A stretch of 54,039 nucleotides of DNA from Plantago elongata (Eukaryota; Streptophyta; Magnoliopsida; Lamiales; Plantaginaceae). The translations under genes and the position numbers were made by a program. Within the stretch, counting starts at the first letter, position 1, and every line of letters begins with the position of its first letter. The notes below the pieces were generated by a model. The model was given only the letters and a program-made list of their open reading frames with translations, searched no databases and was not told where the DNA came from. Shown piece after piece: positions 35,525-46,912 of the stretch. The stretch covers positions 1 through 54,039 of the forward strand of contig JAYMSP010000393.1 of NCBI GenBank assembly GCA_036897095.1. The letters run 5' to 3'.

Positions 35525-38500
35525 TTAAGATCTAATCCTCCTCAAGAAAATATAAGCAAGTAATCGGTATCCAACGAACATGCTCAACAAGATGCATACG
35601 CTCAGCGCAGGGTGAATTTGACCTCGTATATCCTCATCAATGAATTTACACACGGCCTTATGGTTTTCCTCTAGCGGACAGCCAAGTGATGAGGATATAT
35701 CCTTACCATCTCCATATTGCACATTGATAAGAAGCCGGTAACTGTAAAATGTCGTTGAGGCATACTTAATCCATGCCATGAAAACAGGTACTTTGTGCAC
35801 ATAGTACCCTCCAGTTAGAACAAATGCCAACATTATAACAGTAACCATAGTCGAAGCTTGCTTGGCATCCATGATCAATGCTCCGAGAGCTAGCCCTAGC
35901 CCTTGGGACACAAGCACGTAGCCTAGCAGCACGATTAAAGTCAGTAGAAATGCTGGAATTTCTGGTTTTAGTCCTGTCATCCAGTATGTCACACAAAGGA
36001 ACAATGTTGGGAGGATAAGTTCCATTGGGAGATCTCCGGTGATCCTTGCCATGAAGTAAGACAAGAGTGTGTACATACCAGATGCACGTTCTTTCACAAA
36101 GATTGCTCGTTCTTGAGGAAAAGCAAAGACGGCGTTGAAAGATGGGAAAACACCCCAGAAGATGGAAATGAAGAATAGGAGACCTAGGCGATCTTGAATG
36201 TCGCTTGAATCAGAGTGCCACCACATGAAACCGGCTAGTAATGAGGCAGTGATTACTTGAAAGACACGTAAAGAGTTGAAGGTTTCGTGCTTTCGCTCCT
36301 TGAGGTTCCTCTGGATTAGAATGGTAAACTGATGGAACCAGGTGGACATATAACGCGCACAGCCGCGGTACTTTGTACTTGGACTTGTCGATATCATTGT
36401 CTCCTTCGGAACTATAACTGCAGCATCCATACATGCTGCCTTTACCTTCGGTTCAAGTACATTAGTGTAAGAGGACACTAGAACTTGCCTGACATTAGGC
36501 TTTTCTCTCTCACTTGCACCATCAAGTTGGCATACACCTGTAAAAATAATAGATTTAACTCTGCGTTTAGTGCTTCAGATCATACAATCTAGACTCAGCG
36601 AACAAGCACATAACAAGAAATCGCAAGAACTGTAGAAGTGCAACAGAGAGGTAAAAATGCCGTAATGACCTAGGAATTAAAAAAAACTATGCAAGTTTGT
36701 TCACTATCTGTTTCTAATAAGCATCTAAGTTTAATCTGTACTACCAGTCAAGATCTAACAGTTCTGTCATACTGATATGCTGAACTATCACTACCAACAC
36801 GGTCTGTTTTCGTCTCAAGCTAGCCAAGTCCTCCTAACAAATCGCTTAAATGCCATCATTTTCGGTTCACATATGTCCATTAGAATGTACTAACAAAAGG
36901 TATAGCATGGAAAACTGAAAGCTATGGACAAATTATCATATGCCTGATATGCATAAAGAGATTAAGAGATTATATCTGAGAATAAATTGATCTGTATACA
37001 GTAAGCAGTAAAGTGAGCTAATGAAAGATGACCAATGTTGGTGGTGAGGTAGGATCCACTGAACATGATAATGCTGCTTATGCATTTGGACCACCATCTA
37101 TCTCCACTTGCTTTCTTCAATTTCATTATAGATTATAATCTTTTCAAGATTTATTGGACACAGAATAATTTCATCTGTCCAGACAAAACACTCCATTCAA
37201 GATTTGTTCTTTCCTTAACTGTGCTTGATTAAGGTACACTAACTGACTAGCAACTTGTTCATTGCGAGATTTCAACAACACATGTTAGTATGTTACAACA
37301 GTAATCGTCATTATTTGTTTTCTTACCCACATCCTAAAAGACAATCAAGATCTTATCTTCAGGTTCTAAATAGAGTGGTTCATACGTACATAACGGTCTA
37401 ACTCAAGGGCGGAGTCAGGACTCAGGAATATAATACAAGGGTGTAATCTTACAATGAAAAATTCCGAACATGTAACTGTATAAGAGTTGCAGTCGCCCCC
37501 CGTCTCCGCTAATTCAACATCTCTATCATCGCCTATGTGGCTGGAAAAGGCCACCGGTAAATATCATACTATATGCTTTCTAATCTTTTTTTTTTTGAAA
37601 ATGCATTCCCTATATAGGTATCTCTTAATGCGTACACGAATGTGATTATTTGTTAGCACAAACTTAGAAAGGTTTGTGGAGCCGTAGAGGAATAATTAAG
37701 CTACATTTTTTGCGGAAAGTATTCATAAACTACCACTAATTTCTTACATAGATGGTATCCTACGCAAGTGATAATGTCATTGCGTAACACAAATTCACAT
37801 TTTTAATCATTCAATCCAGCAAGAAATTAGGAGGACAAAAATTTCCCACTTTAATCAATGTGTTATTTTGTTGTTTAATGCTCTAAACAGGACAACCCTA
37901 ATTAAACAAATCAACAGACAATTAACAAGTCAAAATGCTCTCCAGTCTCCACCAATGCTTGTTTATGATTTTAATCTATGTGTTAGTGACAATGTCCCAC
38001 CAATCTAGTGTTGAGAATAGAAAGTAAAAAAAAATTAAACTAAGAATTATCAAACCGTATGCTTTTCAACTCCAAAAAAGTAGCCACCTTAAGAAAATTT
38101 ATACTTGTGTTCTAGTGCTCTAATTAACTTCCAATAGATTTAGGGTCTCTTTAATTTAGATTTAGTTGGGAAGTTAAAGATTGTAAATATTATTGAACAA
38201 ATTAATTATTAAAAAAAAAGTTTACGTGTTCACATTCAAGTCGACGACGTTGAAAGACAGAGCTTGTACTAGAGGTATATTAGGTCATTTCAACTTAATT
38301 GAAGATTTTCATACTAATATGAGATGGAGAGAGGTCTATGCTTTAAGGATATGCTTATCTTATCCTAGGTAACTAGTGCATTTTCTATTTCATTCAAGAT
38401 ACATTTAATTCCACAACATGATGGTTATACTATTACAAGTAAATAGTTAGAAATGTTCAGTTTGACCAATCATTAATAAATCTCACTAGATGTATCTGAA

Positions 38501-41500
38501 CCTCAAGTCTAAAGCTACATCATTATATCTATAGACTTGTTATAGTATATCTCAGTGGGCAAGTAGTATTAGGGCATGGGTCTAAGTACATAAATAAAGC
38601 CATTACACACCCTCCATTCTTTCTAAGGATTTGGCAATCTAGATGAACTTAAAAGTGAGAAGGGGCTGCCATGCACCAAGATGAGCTACTACCATTCCAC
38701 CCAATATATAATCATATTATAAGAGATTATGAGTTCAAAAATCATGAGATGCTATTCTCAAGGACAACCATAACATGTCACTTTCCCAATCCTTTCAACA
38801 TAACATGATGGTGAAGTCAACCAATTAAAACATTCTTCTTCCTACTTTTGTCTATGCTAGCTCAACATTATCTCTATCCAATCAATTTAACACATATAAA
38901 TTATATGCATAGCTAGAAATGAAATTCCGACTTCTAACGAGCTAATAAGGCAACTCGTAAGTGATTACTGAGTAATCACTATAAATTCATAAAATCTAAA
39001 TAAAGTAGCTTTTATGGATCAACTGATAAGATTAATGTTCTGGACGACACAAAGACATGTACATACACATATGTCTGCGAATAATTAAACCTTCTACATA
39101 CACTACATTTGGAGTAGATTAAAAGGTCCTAGCATGTCGAAAGTTGCTTGTTTTGGAAAATGCTAAAGTTTTTATAGTAAAAGAATCGAATTAATTGCTA
39201 AACGCGTTACTCTTAAGAAAGAATTCCGTGATTCGTATTATGATACTTGAGGAACAAAATATTATTATTTTATTTGGGCAACAATGCGTGTTATGATTGG
39301 TGGTTCTTAGCATAAGAATCCAGAAAGGTGAGGATATATATAGTGGGGCTGTAATTCCAACAAAGGATCCTTGTTAGAAAATATATAGCATAAGATGCTG
39401 CTAATCATACATGATGTGATTAGGCGGCCATGCTGATTACTCTAATTAATTTAACATAATTATTCAGATGCAATCTAATTAGGGCGACCAAACTAATCAG
39501 GTCTATTTGGCCGACTACTTTTGACATAATAAAAACATGAGACCGAATCTTAACATGACACAATTCCCACCTCAACAACATATTCAAGAATGATGCCACT
39601 TTCAATATATACTTCAAACAGTGCAAGCAACTTAAATATCATAAATTGTGGACATTTTCGATGTGATCGGTCATCTTATCATGTAATTGATGAGTAAAAA
39701 GTTAGATTACGCCGTGATAAAACAAGTTAAATTGAACGTTCTTGAAAATCATCTAGTGAAATATAGGAAGTATAATACGATCAATTAGTTTAATCTTCCC
39801 CATGATCACATTTCATCAAATCCTAGGTTTCATTAGTTTAATGTAATCATTTTCATTTCAATCTAATCAAGTAAAAGATGATTATTTTCTCCCCACTAAT
39901 ACCACTAAAGTTGGAGAAATATACTCTTTTCCAATCTCCAAAGGACAATTGATCTTTATCCTCTCCTCTTTAACTTTCTATGCAACAATGACAGTGTTTG
40001 CTTGATATTTGTTATTTTATTGAAATTCAATGCAGTCTACCTAAGATAGTATCAAAAGCTAATGAAGAATTTGAAAATATTAAAACGAGTATAAATTAAA
40101 TATCGAAACCGAAGTGGTATATATTATAAAACATTTTAGAATCTCTAAAGTAGTATTTCATGTTGGAAAATAAAGTAAAAGTTACTAACTAGCTAGCTAT
40201 TGTAGTGACACATATGTACATGCAAAGCACTCGAAATAGAAGAAGTCGACACATATGTACAATAATATGAGAGCAAATAACACAGGTATGGTATCTATCC
40301 TTCCCTTTTGGCATGTTAAAAGAAACCTGGATAGGTTCAAATAATGTAACGTAATGTGATCGATGTTTATCGAGTAGACAACTTTAAAACCCCAAAACAT
40401 GGGCAACAGACAAGCAACTCCACATGTTATTTGCTCAAAAAAGGATCACTATACCATGAGAGATCGTATTATGTTGGAAAAAAAGTTAGAAAAAGCAAAC
40501 CCAAAAAGACTAAGGGACACGTGGTGTGGAGCTAACAAATTGATTTTTATGAAAGCTAACTTATTTGTTAGCCTAATAAAGTGATACCCAACTAATTTTT
40601 ACACCTTTCCATCTCACCATAAACTTACTTTTTTCTAACTTTCAAGATGTTTATATATCTCCGCCACCCACCACCACCGGCTCTGCCACCTCACTCCGCC
40701 GCTTGTTTGGTGCTACGTGTGTTGCTATGCTTGGTTCACTAACACAATGCTAGATAGAATTTGAATGCCTATATGCCTAAGCCTAATTAGGGTAGGTATG
40801 ATTAATGTTGATTAATTAGTACACTCAAGAGTCAATAATTTAGTCAATCATATGTCAACCAACATTTGACAATTTTGGCTAATTATGATCCACCAAGCAA
40901 TACGAATAATCATTTACTAACTTATTTAACTAATTTTCTAACGTGATGTATAGACGTAGATTTCGGAGTCCATCACAGGCAGAGACTCTCCACAACATTT
41001 ATTATAACTAGAGACAACTCACATTACAAAATTATATTAATAAATAATTTATTATGTCGCATCATTATATTAACATAATATTTGTTGAATTACAATATTA
41101 GCGCACATCGAATCTTTTTTGTAATACTTAATCTTAAAAGAATTTTTTGTTAGAATTTTCTCTAGATTTCGTGGATAATATACCCTTAAAATAGATGTTC
41201 GATATATACCTCACATTAGTAAGGTTTTTATATAAAACGATAACTATATTATACATAAACTCTCTTAGTTGTAAAAATATGATGTCTACGTAATGGTGTT
41301 AGGTGCACAAAACAGTGTATTTGCACTACCCTTCAATGGCAATTGGCAGGAGCAATAATTTGACATTAAATTTCATGTCTTAAAGTAAATTAAAATTAAA
41401 TCATGATTCGACTTAATATAATTAAAGATAACCACCAATCAAATCAAGCAAAAAGACAGTATCTCGACCTAGATTTTGTGAAGTCGAAATAGATTCCAAC

Positions 41501-44500
41501 TTGTTAGGCTAAGTGGAAAGACTTATTCGTCGGTTTACACTAAATGTTTCATGTCTCTTGCTTCAACTTGTAATGTCTCTTGTTTCAACTTGTAGAGACA
41601 GCACTGGTCGCCTTAAATTGGATTTCAATTTTGGTGTCAAATAGTTGTCAATTTCAGGAGAAATTCCAAAAACTGAATAATGTCGCTCAGCCAATTTATT
41701 TAATTTGTGGCTCACTCACACTGCTAAATTTTAAAACATCAAGTGTGCTTAATTGTTACCAAAATTATGTTACATCCCTAGCTAGCTTCGTGACCCCCAC
41801 TCCTAGACGTTGGACCATAACATGTTAATTGTTATGTTACTCCAGTCCAGACTTAATAGTTACAAGACGATGAAAAACTTTCTAAAAGTCTATCGCCCAT
41901 TCAATGCGTTCCTAAACAAAATTCAATGTCACTACTTAACTCTGTAGTGTCAACATTCCACGACGACAAACATCTTTCGTTCATGCTAAAACTAGCAATT
42001 TTTGCCAGCTTATACGAGTCACTAATCGCGAAAATGCATACGCGAACGAATCAAAATAACATGTCACGTTCATTTCCTAAGTCTTACCACATGCTACTTC
42101 CTTAAAGTCCCCTCCAAGTCTTTTTCGTACTTTCATCATTTACAACATCTCGTCAAATAATTCATCAATGTACTAGACCACCCTAAGTCTTGTACGTAAT
42201 TTGTACTATTGAAATATTACATTACATTGTGAAATTCTCATAAACATATAAATTTCCTTGATATGAGGAAGCAGTATATTCCTCTTGTGAAGGTGATTTT
42301 CGTAACAATACTTTTACTAATACATAAATATTCGTATTGTTTTGAAAAAACAATTACTATTAATTTCTAGGACACATTGTGACCTAGCTAGGAGTATGCT
42401 TATAGTTTTGAAATCCAATTTCAAAAGTTAATTAGTTGGTCAATGTATGAGTATTCGACTAGGTCATTACACTTCTATCATTAAACTCCCTGCTAGACTT
42501 GCATAAATCTATGATAGCTACGTCTCAAACTAATTAAATTATCGAACCCCACTACCTTACTTACTATATTTAATGTATTCGTTAACGAATGCTGAATTAT
42601 CTAGAGACTGTCTCGTTTTTTCATTATAGAATTTACACTAAACTTATCGAATTACTGAAAATAAGAGGTGACATCATTGCACAAACTGATTTTTTGAGCA
42701 AATCCGTAAACCAGATGAAAGAACACATACTAATAATAGCAAACATAAAGAGAGAGAAGAAACGTAAAAAAGTCGTAAATAGTAAGACTCATATAATGAA
42801 CTGTGTGCATAACAGAAAACAAGATAAGATCAGGATTGAAGTACAACAACATTAATTCATGATCATTGAACGTACCGTTTGCGAGATCCAGCAGGAAATC
42901 AGCAGGATTCATGGCAAAGCTCGGTGAATATCCGACACTCTCAAAATATCCCATTGCTTCTCCTCCTTTTCCAAAATAGATACACCTCCCTTCCGACAGA
43001 ACCAAAATGTCATGGAACATACGATAAACTCGGCTCGACGGTTGATGGACCGACGTCACCACCGTCTTCCCTTTTGCCGCCAGCCCGTTCAGCGTTCCCA
43101 CCAACCTGTAGGTTATGTATAGAATCGATCAGATAACCAGTTTAGTAGATGTTAGAGTAACCACAGTAATTTTTTTAATCGTGTCATAAATTATATTCAT
43201 GCACAACTATTCGAAGGTCGAGTAAAATAAATATTTATTTTGATAAGTAAATGGTAATTATAATTGAAAAGCTAATTAATAAAATATAAAACATACTAAT
43301 GATTACAAAATTAATTAACAAGTGATGACATTGAGCTTTCACAAAAGTAATGATATGCAAAAGGAAAAGTTTTCATATTATGATATGAATGGGGTGGAGT
43401 AGGATCTACCATCATTGAGGGTTCCATAATGGTTATCATTTAGCATTTCAGAATCCAAATAATGATCATGATGTGATGAAATATAAATTATATTTCATCT
43501 AAAATTTCGAACTTGCATTTGCATAGATGTATATTATGTAATCAAAATAAATAAGATAAGATCATGTACTACCTATACGCCGCCGTAGCATCCAAACCGG
43601 ATGTAGGCTCGTCGAGTATCAACAAGCTCGGGTCCATGACCATTTCATTTGCAATACTCACTCTCTTCCTCTCTCCGCCGGATACTCCTCGAATAAATGA
43701 GTTTCCGATTATTGTGTCTTGGCATTTCGACAGCCCGAGCTCGGCTATAACCGAATCGGCTCTAGCGATTTTTTCATGCTGCGGGATGGTGTTTGGAAGG
43801 CGGAGGAGCGAGCAGAAGATGAGTGTTTCGCGAACGGTTAAGTGGGGGTAGAGAATGTCGTCTTGTGCCACAAAGCCGGTTTTTTTGGAGATCGGTTTCT
43901 TGAATTTGGACGTGTTGTAGATGATCGTTCCGGTTAGATTGTGGTGGAGGCGACCGGCCAGGGCGTTTAGGAGGGTGGACTTGCCGCTACCGGAGGGGCC
44001 GAGGATGGCGAGGATTCGACCGGGAGTGGCCATTCCGGTTATGTTGTTGAGGATCGTTCGTTGTTGGACCGGAGATTCGATGTCCGGTGAGGATGTGGTG
44101 GTGGAGAACATTGTGTTGAGTATATTGCTTGTTCTTGATCTTGTAGTACTGTTCATTTCATCCATTTTGAGTCTATATGTCACGTCGAAAAACTGCAAAT
44201 ATACATTATGGTTAGGAATAGATTCAACTTGGCAACTTGAACAAAAATACAAAACTTGGCAACTTGAATTCTTAGTTACATTTCGAATTCTTGGAAAACC
44301 GAGACATTTCAGTAGTTTTCGAAACGTTCAGTTACGATAAATTGTCTTATAGGATGAATTTTGTACTTAATTTTATCTCGGTGAGTTGAAAAACTGAGAC
44401 GTTTAACAGAAGTTACGCGTATGTATGTATGTACGTACCTTGAGAGTGATTGGAGAAGAGTTGAGTTGGAGAAGGTGATTATCTTCTCCATTGGAAGGAT

Positions 44501-44534
44501 TAGAAGCTTGTGCAGCTTCACCAAAAACCAGCAT
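35525..44534 (-). CDS. ABCG25: ABCG half-transporter ABCG25 (abscisic acid exporter)
   Basis: Plasma-membrane half-size ABC transporter; Arabidopsis ABCG25 exports abscisic acid from vascular cells. Exons in coding order are 44534-44439, 44192-43573, 43105-42876 and 36537-35525. All junctions are GT-AG and in frame, giving 652 residues (Arabidopsis about 662). The N-terminal ATPase has Walker A GPSGSGKS (97-104), the Q-loop region GFVAQDD, signature [12 protein letters not shown] (202-213), Walker B LLILDE (222-227) and the H-loop [10 protein letters not shown]. The ABCG linker [12 protein letters not shown] precedes the 6.3-kb intron. The last exon encodes the transmembrane half, with [48 protein letters not shown] and GGYYVHKVP, all very close to AtABCG25. 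It corresponds to At1g71960 in the conserved gene order. ABA-response elements lie upstream. Confidence 0.94.
36538..42875 (-). other. 6.3-kb third intron of ABCG25
   Basis: Flanked by a donor (G|GTACG on the minus strand at 42875) and an acceptor (TTTTTACAG at 36538). No exon, nested gene or complete transposon was recognised inside. Small items seen are a 22-base tandem duplication at about 41551-41594 (ATGTCTCTTG(C/T)TTCAACTTGTA) and a short segment at 37404-37518 whose ends weakly resemble hAT termini (CAAGGGCGGAG ... CGTCTCCGC). The rest is AT-rich. Confidence 0.8.
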
Positions 44535-44662
44535 TTTGTTTGGTTTGTATTTTTGACACACTTTTAGTGAGTGTTTTGTGTGAAGAGAAGAGAGGAGGAG
44601 AAGTGAGGAATTGGATTTGTGGAGGGGCTGAAAAGAATAGAGAAGTGTGAGAGGGTTGGGGG

Positions 44663-44744
44663 TCTATTTATTTGATTTTGGGAAAGAAATGTGTGCCACG
44701 TCAGCGGAAAGTGGGACGTGGCGTGAGAGAATGATGACACGTGT
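44663..44744 (-). promoter_or_regulatory. ABCG25 promoter with triple ABRE cluster
   Basis: On the coding (minus) strand, three ACGT-core elements lie within about 50 bases: ACACGTGT at 44744-44737, GCCACGTCC at 44721-44713, and GCTGACGTGGC at 44705-44695. The last contains ACGTGGC, the classic ABA-response element bound by ABF/AREB bZIP factors. A TATA-like AAATAAATAG follows at 44673-44664, and the start codon is at 44534. The arrangement suits an ABA-inducible promoter. Confidence 0.75.
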
Positions 44745-44769
44745 ACATGTAGATTCTTTTGATTCATGA

Positions 44770-45127
44770 ACTAATAGCGTGAGCTTATTGATGAATTAAT
44801 TTTGATTAAATTATTGAGTGGTGCATGAGGCAAGATTTCAGCGCCGTTAATGTGAGTATTAAGTTCCTCTGCTCTGTTGCTGCTGCTGCTTCTTCTTCCC
44901 TGTGAAGTCTCAAGTAAGAGAGACAAGAAAGGAGAGCTTTTTGCAGAAATTATTAATGTGGGGGTCTATTAAGTTTTGAAACTCGAATTTAATAGAGATT
45001 TAAAGTTATTGAATATTAATTTAAATGTAGTTGAATTTTAAAGTTTGTGATTGATATATGGTGGTATTGATAGAGTTTTGAAGTTTGAAGTTCATGACTA
45101 TTAATAAGTAAGGAATTTAATTATTAT
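44770..45127. other. Intergenic, upstream of ABCG25
   Basis: No gene seen. A short CTG/CTT microsatellite-like run occurs at about 44875-44900. Confidence 0.5.
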
Positions 45128-46022
45128 TGTAACGACCCGATCACTAATTGATTGAGTATAGATTTCTAGACGGAGCGGTTACTCATATCCTTTTCAACTA
45201 GGAACTTTGTCCTTACTCATATAAATCAAAAAATTATTTAGTTGGTACGAAAGTAGATTCCAAAAACAAATATAATGTCACCTTCATGGTATGTGATATG
45301 TACAAATAACTTCGACCTAAAGATTGACAGATTGAGGTGACTTAAGTGTTTTTTAAGATTTATTACACTAAAGTCTTATTCCGGATTTCAAATGAGGTAT
45401 AATCCTGGGTTTCAAATAAGTTTGACTCCAATAGAGTTAGGAGGCTGACCCTCTAACACTTTAACATTTGGGCCTTAACTTTTGGACTACAATCCAAAAT
45501 TGATCTACTTAATTGGGCCAAGTCCAGTAAGGACCCCATGAGCCCAGATTCGGATATACGGAGCTTACACTTACACTCATTCAAGGGAGTACTTGAACTA
45601 ACCCTCACCTATAAATAGGAGCTCATTTATCCTCATAAGGTAAGTAAGAACCTCCACATACTTCATTCTCTAAGTTTAGAGGTCTAAGCCCGAGCTTGAT
45701 CAACCTCTAAACCACGATGAGTTCGAGTCCGATTTGTCTTCTGTAAATTAGAACAAAAGGATCTAACCCTTCTCTTCTTTTTACAGATTCCAGGTATCCC
45801 AGCCTTGGACTTCATCAACCTCGGACCACCACTGAAGGTTTAGACTTGAGACAAACATTCTCCCTTGGAACCTCTCTATTATATCATTGATCTAAAATCA
45901 ATCTATCATGAACTAGACATGATTTAAGGGAATTAAGACGAACTGCCTTGAGTACTTTATTCTCAGAAAGAACTAGAACTACACTAATTTTTAAAGCGTG
46001 CTAACATCGTATTTTATACCAT
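45128..46022. mobile_element. Probable solo LTR, gypsy-like
   Basis: Begins TGTAACGACCCGAT, a start common among plant gypsy LTRs. It contains a promoter-like CCTATAAATAGGAGCTC near 45610 and ends ...TACCA. TATTA-like sequence flanks both sides, but the low-complexity context makes the target duplication ambiguous by one base. No internal retroelement sequence or second LTR is in the window. Confidence 0.45.
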
Positions 46023-46619
46023 ATTATTATAAACATCATCAATTCTCTCAAACTTTTTGGACTAAATTAAAATTTTGGCACGTTAAAATCCTAGTGGAGG
46101 ACACAAATAAATTCTTTTGACAGAATTAGGTATAGTTTAATGCCAAAACGAGGGAAGGGAATACTTAAAAAGCTGGTTGTATAGTTGTATGGATGATGGG
46201 TAGCTAGGCAGCAACTGTGGGAAATGGTAAACATTCAATGAAAACGTTGATCGAGTTAGGTAGTTAAATTAACTCCTTTCGATGCATCATATATGCTACT
46301 ACTTCATGGTTTTCTGCAACTTCTTGCAAGCTTTGTTGCAATAAACATAAACATTGCAATTTTTCCATCCCAATTGACAGTATTTGTCTCACACTTTTAA
46401 ATAGTATGACAGTTCTCATTAAACCAATAATCAACAAATACATTGTACGAAAATGATTAAAAATCAAACGTGCATAATTCACCGTACAGTGAGAATATGT
46501 AACATATTTAATTACCTATAATGAACTAGCCACACCATTATTGCTCATTTAACTATAATTCTTCTTTCTCTCAGATTAAAATATCCAAAAATAAAGATTA
46601 GAGATGGTGAAATTGAAAT

Positions 46620-46912
46620 TTAGACTATGTTCTCTTTAATTGAATTTTACTGGACTAAACTCACTGGACTGAACTGAACTGAACTGAACTAAACTGTACT
46701 GAACTTAAGTAATGTATAAATTATAATTAAAGATGTGTTCTCTTCAACTGAGATTTACTGACCTGAACTGGACTGAACTGACACTGAACTGAACTGAACT
46801 GGACTGAACTGAACTAAAGTAATTTTCAGTTGAAGAGAACACAACCTAAGTCGAGATGAACTGAACTGAAGTGATTTTCAGTTGAAGAGAACACGGTCTT
46901 AGAGGGTGAAAA
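46620..46912. repeat. CTGAA-rich MITE-like repeat, nested copies
   Basis: The clearest copy (46731-46848) begins GATGTGTTCTCTTCAACTGA, carries a (CTGAA)n core, and ends TTTTCAGTTGAAGAGAACAC. The ends therefore form inverted repeats of about 18 bases. A diverged copy precedes it, and a truncated right-hand copy ending AGTTGAAGAGAACACGGTCT follows. Confidence 0.75.

Noticed and set aside
37404-37518. Second hAT-type MITE in the ABCG25 intron
   Set aside because: Only the ends CAAGGGCGGAG and CGTCTCCGC weakly resemble hAT termini, and no 8-base target duplication was found.
42589-42855. Plus-strand 88-codon open frame in the ABCG25 intron
   Set aside because: No homology, Lys/Ile-rich AT composition, and antisense to an intron.
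43564-44340. Plus-strand open frames opposite ABCG25 exon 2
   Set aside because: Shadows of the conserved ATPase exon on the other strand. The minus-strand protein has all ABC motifs.
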